Shown piece by piece: positions 23,294-34,327 of a stretch of 64,000 bases of DNA (positions are counted from its first letter, which is position 1; every line of letters begins with the position of its first letter). The stretch spans positions 2,666,001-2,730,000 of the forward strand of contig JAXCHB010000177.1 in assembly GCA_036926305.1 (NCBI GenBank). Reading direction: 5' to 3'. The position numbers and the translations under genes are program-made. The notes beneath the pieces were generated by a model. It ran no database searches and was not told the origin of the DNA. It saw nothing but the letters and a program-made list of their open reading frames with translations. Origin of the DNA: Uropetala carovei (lineage: Eukaryota; Arthropoda; Insecta; Odonata; Petaluridae).

Positions 23294-24223
23294 CATGGCC
23301 ACCGAGAGGGTGGGGATACCGGGGCAAAATCCCCGGGGCCCGGGCCTCTGGGGGGCCCAGTATTAGGATCTGTCATAAGATTTTCCTATCGCAATACGCG
23401 GGTGCAACCAATACCAACGGGCGGTGTTTTCTCCATTTCCCATTTCCATTTCTCAGATTTCGATTTGGGTTTTCCCAACTCAACCCACTGCCTTTTTATC
23501 CTCTCTTAGCACCCTGAAACTCCTCCCCACTACTCTTATTTTTCTCCGCTTCAGGAAATTCTGCCATTGGGACGGACCAACAAGCACTTGGAGTGTCGTC
23601 GTACAGTCAGTTCTACAGAACAATATTGTTTACTTTGGGTTGATGCTTTTGGGAGGCATTGCGTGGACGGAATTACTGCTCTCGACGTTTCGCCTTCGCT
23701 GTGGAAGGTGAAACGTCGAGAGCAGTAATGCCGTCCACGCAATGCCTCCCAAAAGCATCAACCCACATCATCAAACGCTGCGAAAACCTCCAAACGAATA
23801 TTGTTTACTCCCAATTTTTTAGAGATGAGAAACTAAATATTATTCGTTGAATCGTACAATTACGATATCGCGGCCATTCAATAACAAACTTAATGTTACG
23901 CTATTATAATATACAACCAAATTTATACATAAATATTATGAAGGAAAATGTTGCGATGTTGCTAAAAAAATCAGAAGGAATCTAGAAAAATGCCTAGAAC
24001 GCAAACACAGAACAACGATGATGGGAAACTCTCCTTCTGGGATGGATTATACGTATGGCCCCTAGAAAGGTAAATTTTGTGAGAATTTATTAAAGTACTA
24101 TAGGGACATCTGGCTGGTCTGGGCCTACCGAGGGGCCACGTTCCCTTTTTGAACTTAAAACAGAGAAAAGGGGCCCGGCAATGGTATTTGCCCTGGGGCC
24201 CACGCTGGCTCTTGGCGGCCCTG
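23294..24223. mobile_element. hAT-type non-autonomous element inside the 5' LTR
   Basis: The ends CATGGCCACCGAGAGGG (23294) and, in reverse, CAGGGCCGCCAAGAGCC (24223) are imperfect inverted repeats, with GGGCAAA shared further in. Exact 8-bp CCCCCCAC flanks both sides (23286-23293 and 24224-24231). There is no transposase ORF. It contains the long hairpin at 23637-23764. Confidence 0.8.
23637..23764. repeat. 59-bp-arm hairpin with 10-nt loop
   Basis: Arms 23637-23695 and 23706-23764 are reverse complements with only two mismatches. The loop is TCGCTGTGGA. The words CAATATTGTTTACT/GAATATTGTTTACT occur as direct repeats just outside the arms. Confidence 0.95.
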
Positions 24224-24540
24224 CCCCCCACCATCATTGATCGGATATTCGGGGTTCGCCAAAGGCCCACCGAGGGAATGTGGAAGGGAGAATTGCGGGA
24301 GAAAGGTTTTTACATTGGAAGTAATAAGTGTAGTCCACCTTTCACGCTCTTTATTCCAACACAACTGCCCGCCTCCCCGTCCTTCTCTCTCCCTCCCTCT
24401 CGCTCTCCCTCTGCTGAGGTTGCATCCGGCTCCCTGTGAGATGGTGAGGTAAGCATTCCATCCTTGCGAGAGAGTTGACGGGAAGGAAAGGAAAGGAAGC
24501 GCGAGAGCTTTCATACGAGGGGCCTTATAATGTCTTATTT

Positions 24541-24929
24541 TTACAGAGATGCATTTCAATTACTCGTACTGATGTGCGGGAAATGACATATACTAACAGG
24601 CAAATCATTTCCCTGTTCCTCCATCATTTCATTGGCCTTCTGGCACTACTCCCTATTGTGGAAATTCTCGGAATCAGCCATCGTTGTACAGCAGTGCAGT
24701 AGTGCAGTGAACGATCCCACCTCAGTTCGATCTGGACGCTGAGAGGCAGATCTCTCTTTAACCAGGAAAATATCTCCAAAGTATTGCAGCATTTAAGAGC
24801 TACATTTATACGGCTGGACTTCTGCCGTTTTTATATCTTTTGATATAATAGTGCAGTAGAAAATTTGTGTGTGCGGCCGATGGAGAGGGATCAGCCCTAA
24901 TGGCGGACCAAATAATCAACCTGTATATA
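24541..24929. other. no clear gene; probable Merlin 5' region
   Basis: This lies between the LTR end and the recognisable Merlin transposase. No motif of the N-terminal zinc ribbon expected for the family is clear. Confidence 0.35.
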
Positions 24930-25603
24930 GGTGCACAAGGGTAGGCTACACAGAAAAGACGCATTCGCAGCGGGACTTGTTTATGCGTCACGGAATATTC
25001 CAATTGAGGACATCTTAAGGGTAATGGTGGCTTGGATATTAAAATATCCCACAGCCATCATAGTTAGGGTGATGGGGTTAAGTAGATGGACTGTTGGATG
25101 TCTACTGTCGAGCTTCTACGAGATTCTGTTGGTGTGGCTGTTATGAAACCGAAAAAATTGGAGGAACTGGTAAAACGGTGAAAATCGACGAGAGCGTGTT
25201 TGGGAGTGGGTGGTTGGGGGCATTGACAGGGAAACGCCGATCATTCTTGTGTCTTTTGGACAAGAGGGGAAAGTGATACAGGAGAGCGTTGAAGTGGGAT
25301 CCAACATAATTACAGATATGTGGAGGGGTTACAGACATTTGAGGCAGTTAGGCTATGCTCATTCCACCGTTAACCAATCCTCCAACTTTGTAGATCCTAC
25401 CAATCGTTTGACCCACACTCAAAATATAGAGTGATACTTGTCCGTTATGAAAAGAGATATGCGGAGAAGAATGGACCCCATGTCGGAAGAGCGCCAGGAA
25501 GACTACCTTTTAGAGTACATGTGGCGAAGAAAACATTGTAGCATGGATGATTTGTTTAAGAACTTTGTAAAGCCTATTAGGTGTTTCTATCCCATGTTAT
25601 GAG
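24930..25603 (+). pseudogene. Merlin-superfamily (IS1016/ISXO2-like) DDE transposase
   Basis: Plus-strand pieces: RKDAFAAGLVYASRNIPIED and ILKYPTAIIVRVMGLSRWTV (24950-25100); after a frame change the first catalytic Asp region TVKIDESVFG (about 25180); then GGIDRETPIILV, the second Asp in NIITDMWRGYRHL (about 25310), TVNQSSNFVDP, THTQNIE with the catalytic Glu, and the C-terminus DYLLEYMWRRKHCSMDDLFK with a stop at 25601-25603. The order is that of Merlin transposases, which are related to bacterial IS1595/IS1016. At least two frameshifts and a stop (25434) inactivate it. I found no convincing terminal repeats. Confidence 0.88.
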
Positions 25604-26865
25604 TTTTATGTGAGTTTTATATTTATATGAGTAACTTATGTAACCACAGAAGTTTTAAATTATGTTCATCTCTTTAGGTTAAGGTATGACACAGCCCTCT
25701 TGAGGGCTGCCTAAAGTATTGATAGACATGGATTTTAATGATGACAGTTCATGTTTTTTAATGTTTTTAGCAGCCTTCAAAATCAATCTTCATATTTAAA
25801 CCACTCTCCCTCCTTAGCGTTCTTGAGGATGAAATATGTAATTATTATTTGAATGATAATAAATTAAGATAAGAGCGATCACACTAAAAAATGAAGTCCA
25901 CATCTTACATAGAAGGAAGAGACTGTATTAAATTCCAAGGGGAAAGCATTATTAAAATATTTTAGCTCAGCCTAGAATGAAGTCTGAAATTATTAATTTT
26001 TCATTTATTTGTGAGTAAAAACGGAAAAACTGGGACCAAGTTTTACCGCATGTTGTAAAAATGTGAACTTATAGAAGTACTCGAATTTCCTCATTTCAAA
26101 GCGATATGGTGATTCTCAGAAAACTGCATTAATGTTTTCAGCGTATGTCTGTGCCGTTATTGAATCACTTGAATGATGACTGCTGCAAAACTCATATTTT
26201 GCACCTATGAGACTTTTTTCGTTTCACATCTCCTGAACATATACTTTATCATCTTAGAAAAGCGCAACAGAAACGTTTAGCAGACCCTGCTCCTATTTCC
26301 AAAGAAGAAGTTTTGAAATCCCGAGAAAATCATGAAACAGACCAATGACAATGAAAACAATCATATTTTTATCGTCGTTCTTTTATGTTTATATTTTCTG
26401 GGCTCTTTAGACTATTTCAAAGGGATAGCTGAAAGGACAGAGTCGCTGTACGTGTTGTAATTCGGAAAGGAATGTCGTTTTTGATTTCCCTCCTGAAAAG
26501 CTTAAGGCAAGTTGAAGTGCTTATGTTGGTACCTCTCACTCTCCTTCCTCCCCCACTCTCTACCTCGCTCATTTCTTAACTCCGTTGATTTGTATCGTAC
26601 AATTTCGTTTAAAAAACACCAATAATCAGCTTTTTCACCGCAATGCAATGATGTATCTTTCAATCCTCTTATTTGCAAAAAGTATTGCAATGATAGATCG
26701 TTAATTTAACCACCCACTATTAGGGTAGACTATACCGAGCTAGGGTTCGGAACTCAGGTTCGAGTGAGAGACGCTAATCCTAATGAGGGTCGAATGCGAA
26801 GAAGAGGTATTCTTCCGAAACATGGTCCTGGATCTGTTACATAAACCGAATCATTTCTTATTGAA
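25604..26865. other. no gene seen; perfect 8-bp stem hairpin at 25691-25708
   Basis: CAGCCCTCTTGAGGGCTG forms a perfect stem with a 2-nt centre. A short stretch near 26260-26330 (KAQQKRLADPAP) could be the decayed N-terminus of the adjacent Helitron, but this is weak. Confidence 0.4.
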
Positions 26866-29130
26866 TTGAAGAACCTTTTTATAGAAACCAATGCAAAACT
26901 TAAAAATTTTTGTGAGTTCGTTCCTCAGTACAACAACGCCAATGCATTTGCATCCATGGGAGCAAAAATTGAAGACATTCCAGAAAATGGGCCCTCTTTT
27001 TTAAAAATATCGGGTGAAGTGTGTCATCGTACTTCGGAAACAATTCAAATTGACACATCTCTAAAACCATCGTCATTTAAATATTCTAATCAATATCCGT
27101 CTTATGCAGAACTGTACATGTATGACGCAGGTGTTTCTACTGAAATTAGAATGAAAACCCCCTGCTAATCAACAGTGCCTTCAGGATATTATGTCAGTCA
27201 TATATAACGTTTTAAATGCTGTCACCAATTATCGGAAATGCCGACAAACGTATGAAGCAGAAACAAGTTAGGAAAGTGTACAACGTATCACAAATGGGCG
27301 CGTTTCGTGCAATGTAGTATTAGAAAGAAATTAAATACCTGTACGTAAGGGAAATAGCGTTCTAAAGTTCTTTTCTTCATCATAAATAATCCATTTTCTT
27401 CCTATTTAAAAATAATGCATGCACACGTAAATTAAACGTTTGTTTGTGAGATTGTTTATGTTAGCAACAATGAAGAAGTAACCATACAAGAAAATTTCTG
27501 TTCAACTCGAATGAAGACATTCTTGTTTGATTTTCTCGATAACGGCTACTCCGATAAAAATGTATAGGAGAGTAAATACTTCTTTACTAATTCTACAACT
27601 TTTATTTGAAAAATATTTTGATATGATCAATACTTAACGAGATATGACGAAAATTTCATTTTTTGTCACCAGTAAAGTGGTACCCCTGATTGTCGTACGT
27701 GTTTCATTTTTGCGATTTTCTTATTGTATTTTATTGTAAGTCCTTAATATCAAATTTCATGAAAATGCGTTCAGTAGAAGCCGAGAACGAACATGTGGAT
27801 GGACGGATGGACAGACCGACAATAATAGGCGCTCACGCTGGAAGCGAAACGCACCTATAAACGAATGCTCATATTAATGGTGGTACCATGAAAAAGATAT
27901 GATTTTCGCCCGGAATCAGAATGATGATCAAAGGGTTTATACAAAGCACCACATGCGTAGGAGGAAGTTGCTATCTTATATGTTGGTGATCGCGATGGAA
28001 ATGTTCCAGAACAGCTTGACTTTGCTGTTTGCACCAGTAATTCTAATCGACTGAAGAGAATCAATATGCTTTCCAAACACCTTGATCCCATGCTTTTTCC
28101 ACTATTTTCCCAGGAGGTGAATTCGGTTTGATAACCGATATGTCACATAATTTAGAAAATGCCACTTCTGTTCGAACAAAAACAATCATTCTTCAATTTT
28201 ATTCTTATAGGATTGCCATCTGTAGAAATTCCTTAATTGTCTGTTTTTGGGTTGCAAATTATTTCAGCAATACATTGTCTATGCGTATGCCCTTTATGAA
28301 TCTAACCGAATGATGTCCTTTTGAAATATCTAATCATTTACCTGCCACACACCATTGCGGTGGCTTGCAGGGTGAACTATAGATAGATAGATAGATAGAA
28401 TCTTACAAAGATTTATTGGAATATGTAAATAGATTTGGCGAAGAAAATAATGCACGGGTAAGTAATATTTTTATTCTTCCTTCCTTTTTCGTCGGTGGTC
28501 CATGATTTGTGTCTAACAAGCTCTATCAAGAAATTATGGCTATGGTTCGAAAGTTTGTCCGCCCAGATTTATTCATCACTTAGACATGCAACCACAGGTG
28601 GGTAGAAACTACGAGTAATTTGGAACTTAAATCATTCCAGAATCCTTCCAAATACCTTGATTTGTTTATATGCGTTTTTCGGATAAAACTGAAGAAGTTT
28701 TTGGACAATATTACGAAAAGAAAGATATTTCGTGCCGTTTTGGCCTGTCTATATTATTGAACACCAAAATCGTTGTCTTCCTCATACTCATTGCTTATTT
28801 ACTCTTTGTAATACTGACAAAATGAAAACATCTGATGATGTGGATGGTGTAATAATTCCTGAATTGCCCAATTAGCTTCATCATTCCTAACTATACAATG
28901 TGATTCTTACTCAAAATATTGACGGATGCATCTTCCGATGGCTATCCAAAATACAGATGCCGAAATAACACTACTGAGGGACATAAAACTAGGAAAGGCA
29001 TTCCAGTAGACAATCGTTTTGTTGTTCCATATAACTCATTTTTAAGTCAAAATTGAATGCACACATAAATGTAGAACTGTGTTCAACGGTAGAGGCAATA
29101 AAATAAAAAACAAATACATACATCACTAAA
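26866..29130 (+). pseudogene. Helitron Rep/helicase-like region, heavily decayed
   Basis: Plus-strand segments in several frames match, in the right order, the helitron_like_N part of Rep proteins: YNNANAFASMGAKIEDIPEN and GPSFLKISGEVCHRTSE ... YAELYMYDAG (26866-27140); GNVPEQLDFAVCTSNSNRLK and LSKHLDPMLFPLF (28000-28110); YQEIMAMVRKFVRPDLFI (28520-28575, the region before the Rep HUH motif); DDVDGVIIPELPN (about 28838-28876); DGYPKYRCRNN and PVDNRFVVPYNSFL (28935-29050); LNAHINVELCSTVEAIK (29052-29100). Stops and frameshifts are frequent. The catalytic HUH motif and the PIF1 helicase domain are not seen here. Two unrelated stretches (27170-27890 and 28320-28450, with a GATA microsatellite at 28380-28399) lie between the pieces. 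Confidence 0.85.
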
Positions 29131-29317
29131 GGCTCGAATTGGAGTCCAAGTTGATTCCTATAACAACAGAAAATGTTGAATTTGGCAATGATAGGATAAT
29201 TTATCGTAGGAGGAAGAAAATATTTTATGTAAACTTAATATTATTTGGAGAAAAGATTGAATTTAAATATATCGAAAACTGTTCACGCCTTACACGTTTT
29301 CGGTTTAGTATGGTTTT

Positions 29318-29660
29318 TTACTTTCTCCATATACTTAGTATAGAGAAAGTATTGTATTCATGAGTAAGTGATACCAATGTTTCCGCGGATTGATAAAGCT
29401 TTCATATTGTGGATAGCGGTGCATGCACCTCCAAGGGTGATATTAATTACTCAGATATTTGTCATCCATAGAAAGAACTAACGATTTAATTTACTGATTA
29501 CTTTCTCCGTATATGTAGTATTGAGAAAGTATTGTAGTATGCATGAAAAAAATCGAATTCGAGATTTCAACGGAAATACACGTTTTGAGGTCCCTAGAAA
29601 ACGCTTGACTATTTTCTCGATGTTGTCTGTGTGTATGTCATAGGAATTTTTCACAAAACC
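29318..29660 (+). repeat. repeat A, two terminal fragments
   Basis: Two copies of the terminal palindrome (ACTTTCTCCATATACTTAGT at 29323 and ACTTTCTCCGTATATGTAGT at 29503) are each followed by part of the first 130 bp of repeat A. Confidence 0.75.
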
Positions 29661-30717
29661 GATAGTTTATTAGATCCTAGCAGAATTTCCCGTTGAATTT
29701 CAACGGATTTAGTGAAGCTACTACAGCACAACATACAAACTCTTTAAAATATATAGTAGATACTTTTTAACTTACAATTAGCTTTTCTTAATAATTAATC
29801 ATATTTGCTTGTAACAACCCGCTTCCGAACGTATTGCATTAAAATATAATGATAATTGTATTTCCTATCATATCACTTTTGCCAAATCCAGCTTCATTTC
29901 TTGTGTGATTATGCCTATGAAATGTTTACATTTATGTCTAGTAAGCAAGAAACCCGTGAATAAGCAATGTACAGTTGTCCATGATTGAACACTGACTGGT
30001 AAATGTACACCAGATACATGAGCCTATTTACGTTAATAAACATTATAATGTAGAATTAATTATTTTACTTACAAGAAATGTAAGATTCCAGTATTCAATA
30101 GACGAAGGAACGTTCAATTACTTTCATCAATAAACGCTTCCTGAATAATAATCAGTATCTATGTACGTTGCTATCCATAAACATTGATCGTTTCGTTGCT
30201 TAAAGAAAAGTGCGAATCGAATAACGCTTAACTTTCGTCTATTTGTAAGCTTCATTGAAGCTAACTGAATCGGAGGTAACAATGATGGCTGCCTTGGCAA
30301 CGCCCGGAAAGAGTACAAAAAATCCACAAAATTTCGAATCAAATAGCGTATTTCTGAAAACTTCGACTGTGTAACATGTAAACTTCGCAGGAATAAGATA
30401 GTATAGAGTTTTATTCGTCGAATTAAGTAAAAACGAAAAAAATCGGTCCATATTTACATATATTACTGTTTGAAGGAAGAATATCATGCAAGTCAAGAAA
30501 TAGATTCATACGTGTTATCTTATGGAAAAATGTTAATCCCCTATATTGGCAGCACTGATTAATCCCGGTTGACCAAACATTGACCATTCACTAAGTTAGG
30601 ATGTAAGGAAGAATTGTACCAAATTTGGTTATTCTAGATTTTATCGTTTAGGAGGAGTTCCATGTACAAACACACAAACCAACAGACACATGCTTCAAAA
30701 TATATTACAGTAGATTA
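29661..30717. other. AT-rich, no gene seen
   Basis: Contains CCCGTTGAATTTCAACGG (29692-29709), a near-perfect palindrome that recurs as CTGTTGAATTTCAACAG at 39530-39546. No coding signal is recognised. Confidence 0.4.
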
Positions 30718-31400
30718 TGATCCCTAGAACAGGTTTAGACTATTTTCGGAATGATGTCTGTGTGTGTGTGTGTGTGATTTTTGGCACTCTAACTCGAAAA
30801 GTACTTACCATATCATTAGAAAATGTCATATATAATACTTTGGTATGAGCACAAAGAGCTGATTAGTTTTCGGAAAATACCGATTAACCGGAAGTTGAGG
30901 TTTATTCGAAACCCGATTCGGTTTTTGCGAGATTTCAACGGTAATACGTAATTATAGTATACATCGACCATTACAGAAAATGTAATTTCCTATAACTTTT
31001 ATTTAAACAATTTTCTATATGGGTTATTGTTTAGGAATTATTTATAAATAATGTTTTTTTGGTTTCCATAAAATATCTCCTTAAAAACTTCATTATTGGT
31101 AACCTTCATGAGTACCAAAGTTGTAGAGAATAATATTTCTTCCAAGTTTTGTTTGAAACAAATTTTCGTAGAACCTTCCATTTAGATGATTATTTATTGA
31201 TTTGTAAATTTCCAGTATATAGCGCCATCATCCAGTGGTGAATTCTGTAATCATATTTAAAATGTAATTTACGGCAATAAGGACGACTGTATTCTTTTAC
31301 GATATGAAATAATAATTTTGTCTTATAATGATGTCCACAGTAATTTAAATATCTATACCCCAAATATGGATAAAGTCACGTGTTTTCCACATTTAAAAAA
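30718..31400 (+). repeat. repeat A copy lacking the terminal palindrome
   Basis: It starts at ATGATCCCTAGAACAGGTTT and keeps the (TG)n tract, the TTATTTATAAATAATG block and the distal end CTATACCCCAAATATGG. Confidence 0.85.
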
Positions 31401-31801
31401 AATAGACTATTGAAAATATTTTTAAAATATACTTGGGTATAATCTCTAATAATTATTTCTGAAAACGCTGACGAGAGTAATCATATTCATTTTTCTGTAT
31501 GGATGTCTTGGCCACACCTGATTTTTTAAAATAAATACTATTGAAATTATTCTCGAGTGTAATTGCTGGTAATTATTTCTGAGAACACTGACGTCGAGAA
31601 TAATCATATTCATTGCTCTGTAATGAGATAGTCATGTGATAGGAATGTAGTGGGTGCTCTAACTGAAAAACTAATAATCAGATCAGCACAAAACATTATA
31701 TTTGAAATTTTTATTAGCAAACGATGATTTGATAAGGTTTTGGCTGAAACTTGTCAACTGGAAGTGGAAGTTATTTATATTAACAAACTTCTTCCTTTTA
31801 G
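31401..31801. other. intron/upstream flank of the NIM1K exon with a repeat A-related fragment
   Basis: About 31650-31772 matches, in reverse orientation, bases 34720-34860 (TTGTCAACTGGAAGTGG, TTTTTATTAGCAAACGATGA). The repeat ends about 30 bp before the exon, whose acceptor is CTTCTTCCTTTTAG. Confidence 0.6.
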
Positions 31802-31913
31802 AGCGCGTCGCGATCAAGATCGTGGACAAAGGGAAGCTGGAGCCTAAGACGCAGAGAATGTTGAATAGGGAAGTAGCTACTATGGATTCGCTCAGGCATC
31901 CCAATATTATCAG
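31802..31913 (+). CDS. NIM1K: NIM1 kinase, exon with VAIK lysine and helix-C
   Basis: The acceptor CTTCCTTTTAG ends at 31801 and the donor GTGAGTG starts at 31914. The exon enters with two bases of a codon and reads RVAIKIVDKGKLEPK ... LNREVATMDSLRHPNIIR, ending with AG of an Arg codon completed by the next exon. It holds the ATP-anchoring Lys (VAIK) and the helix-C Glu (REV). NIM1 is an AMPK-related Ser/Thr kinase activated by an LKB1-independent route as far as known. The preceding exon with the glycine-rich loop is not found in this window, so the gene's 5' part must lie further upstream or is unrecognised. Confidence 0.95.
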
Positions 31914-32407
31914 GTGAGTGAAAATTGGAAACAGTATTTTAACCTGTGCATCGGATTGGTCATTATGTTCAAGTCTTTGCAAACCTCAACAGATAATCCA
32001 ACAAATTTTATATTTTATACTGAACAGAGCCTGTCAGAGTCTAAAGCTTTTCTGGCTGATTAACAATATTATTAACAATGTTTTCTTTGAAAAATATTAT
32101 TTACCGTTATGTTTATCTTGCATTGAATGAACCTTGGTAAGAAACGATTAACCATGAAAACGTAATGTTAATTATAAAGATTTAATCCATCGCTGAAGCA
32201 TACTCGAATTTAATACACGTGCTTATTGGGGCAATTTCCAGCAAATGCGATGAATATTGATTATTACTGAACATAATCTAAATAAAGGTATGTGGAAAAA
32301 TCGGTACAACATACGTTGTACAAACTTTCTCATATACTAATGCGTCGTTTAGTTACCTTTAGAATTACAGTTCTTTCTCAATATACTTCGTATATGAAGC
32401 CCTGTCC
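31914..32407. other. intron, no gene seen
   Basis: Start of the 23.6-kb intron. A repeat C-like piece (AATCGGTACAACATACGTTG) lies at about 32299. Confidence 0.6.
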
Positions 32408-33903
32408 ACACTGGAGCGACAAGTGTCAACATTTGTTCCCTGTGACATGTTTCTTAAACAAAGTTGCTATTTGTTTCTTCATGTCGCTAGATGTTCCTTA
32501 GTGTTTATGTCGAGAGAGACAAAAGTTTCCTCTTGTCGCGTGTTTCCATTTGGAGCGGTAAAGATCCAAGGAAAACAAGAAACACGAGTCGACATGTAGC
32601 GACAGAAACAAAATGTTCCTTGTGTGTGGACGGTTTGGAACCAGTTGTCGCCTGTTACTCAATCTCAGTAGTTGTGCGGTGTTGCTGCTATCTTTTGCTT
32701 GAGGTAGTAGTTTTTTTTTGTAGTTGTAGTAAAATGACTTTCTGGACCAATGATAAAATTATTCAACTTCTTGAACTTTATAAAGAAAATGAATGGTTGT
32801 GGAATCCCAGAAGTGCAAAACCCAAATGTTGAAATACAGTTAACGATGCATGGAAAGTAAAACGAAAAATGAAGTTTCACTGAGAGTGTAGGAGGTATCG
32901 CCAGTTGAAGAAATCTGGGGTCGGAGCTGAAAGAATTCCCAAGTGATTCACTTACAACTACCTCTTGTTCCTGAAAGATAAAAACAACAATTACAACGTG
33001 CAGCAATTTTCCCCACAACTCCGCACTTAACGAAGCACTTGTCGAAATAACGCGACGAAAACGCAGAAAATCGCAGAATATCGCTGCTCTGTTATCGGTG
33101 TCTCTGTCATCGGTGAACAGAACACGAATGGCCTCACCGAATGGCCCGCCGAATGGCTGCTCCCACAGCAACGCGCTTTATATAGGGCGAATATTACCCC
33201 TATTTCCCATTCCCTCCTTTTCGTAGGGTTATATCACATAATCAGGAAATTAACCAATACGAAGTCGAGGAGTCGCCCATTTAAGCTACCCGCCGTACCC
33301 CCCCCCTCGAGCGGCGACGTCAGGCGAGAGCGGCAGTCGAGAGAACGAGGGCAGACCACGGGGGATATACGGAGAGCGAGCTGTCGCCGCGGTGGTGAAG
33401 AGTAAGAGAGAGAGAGCCAGGACAGAGACAAAAAGCGAGAAGAGTTGTTCCTCGCAAGGGAGAGTGTGAAAAGTTTCCTGTCAGAGAGACGGTAACGATA
33501 AGTCCACCGGTTCTGAAGTGGTTAAGTGTTGTTAATACTTTAGTTTATTTTATTATGTGTACGATATAGCATTTAGTTGGAGCTGTATGTGGCTTTAATT
33601 TTTGGTCGCCACAAACGTAAGCTGCAGCAACTAACAAATCTTCTTCTTCTCACATATTTCACTATTACTATTTCTCCCAAACACTCACTGTCTGATGATG
33701 GTGGAAACTGTTGCTTATGTGTGGACAATTTGTTTCAAGGAACACCGAGAAACATGTCCCTGTGTGTCGCTTCCTAAATGCCGCCAGAAACATGTCGCTT
33801 CTTTGTGGATACTAAGTTTCCTGTTGTCGACGATGGTTTCCAAGTTACTGAAACATCTGTCAACATCTGTCGACACAAATGTTGACACTTGTCGCTCCAG
33901 TGT
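32408..33903 (+). mobile_element. DNA element with perfect 29-bp inverted repeats and a MADF ORF
   Basis: Left 32408-32436 and right 33875-33903 are perfect reverse complements beginning ACACTGGAGCGACAAGTG. Both subterminal regions carry many CGACA/TGTCG words. The flanks show no duplication I can be sure of. The interior has a MADF-domain ORF remnant and a GC-rich stretch (33280-33440). PIF/Harbinger elements often carry a MADF/Myb accessory protein, so that superfamily is my guess; no transposase is present. Confidence 0.75.
32734..33001 (+). pseudogene. MADF-domain protein remnant
   Basis: From the ATG at 32734 the frame reads FWTNDKIIQLLELYKENEWL followed by WNPRS, a MADF start (Trp, Leu-rich helix, LW). 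It continues in the same frame through three in-frame TGA codons (about 32830, 32881, 32943) to AWKVKRKM, CRRYRQLKKSGVGAERIPK and FTYNYLLFLKD, the end of the domain. MADF domains bind DNA; in transposons they serve as the accessory DNA-binding protein. Only nonsense changes, no frameshift, separate it from an open frame. Confidence 0.75.
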
Positions 33904-34127
33904 AAGAAAGTAAAAAGGAACAGTCAGCCACAAAGAACCTATGGCCCTCGTGACGACTTCTATTAGTATCAAAGCCCCTGCATTACTCTGGTGACTGCTT
34001 TCCTGCGATTTTTTATTTAAAAGATTTGAATGCAAGTTTAATAATAATGGATGATATGAGAAACGTATGTGCAAAACATTAAAATAATATCTTATGTATC
34101 CGGTACACTGCCTTCCTCCATATAGAG
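33904..34127. other. intron, nothing recognised
   Basis: Non-coding sequence between two transposable elements. Confidence 0.5.
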
Positions 34128-34319
34128 CAGAGGTCTCAAACTCGTGACCCGCTTGTTAATTTTTTGCGGCCCTCTCACTGAACTTATTCCAACTATATAA
34201 TTGGCCCGGCCCAGTGTCGAAGAATTTTTTTAATTTAAAGACTTAAAAATGTTTTTGGTCCTTTTTTAGTGTAATTTTTTCATTTTTGCCCCGTGTACGA
34301 TTTGAGTTTGAGACCCCTG
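34128..34319. mobile_element. hAT-type MITE, 192 bp
   Basis: The ends CAGAGGTCTCAAACTCG (34128) and, in reverse, CAGGGGTCTCAAACTCAAA (34319) match. The flanking 8 bases ATATAGAG (34120-34127) and ATATAAAG (34320-34327) differ at one position. Noncoding. Confidence 0.85.
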
Positions 34320-34327
34320 ATATAAAG

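Larger units (their letters stand above)
18240..24529 (-). mobile_element. Ty3/mdg4 (gypsy)-type LTR retroelement with env remnant
   Basis: On the minus strand the order is 5' LTR (24529-23277), primer site, gag, protease, RT, RNase H, integrase, env remnant, polypurine tract, 3' LTR (18461-18240). LTR starts agree: TATAAGGCCCCTC on the right and TGTAAGGCCCCTC on the left. The 5' LTR is interrupted by a 930-bp hAT element; without it the LTR is about 315 bp. The 3' LTR is truncated to about 220 bp. The gene order with a third ORF after integrase is that of errantiviruses. Every ORF carries breaks, so the copy is inactive. Confidence 0.9.
23277..24529 (-). repeat. 5' LTR split by a hAT insertion
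   Basis: The LTR body is 24529-24224 plus 23293-23277; between them lies the 930-bp hAT element. The LTR starts TATAAGGCCCCTC and ends directly at the tRNA-Leu primer site. A possible polyadenylation signal AATAAA occurs near 24350 on the minus strand. Confidence 0.75.

Noticed and set aside
18240..24529. Intact, infectious-type retroelement
   Set aside because: Gag, pol and env all have stops or frameshifts, the env is a fragment, the 3' LTR is truncated and the 5' LTR is split.
25691..25708. Perfect hairpin CAGCCCTCTTGAGGGCTG as a Helitron 3' end or histone-type stem-loop
   Set aside because: No CTRR at the expected 10-12-base distance and no match to the histone stem-loop consensus; left as a plain hairpin.
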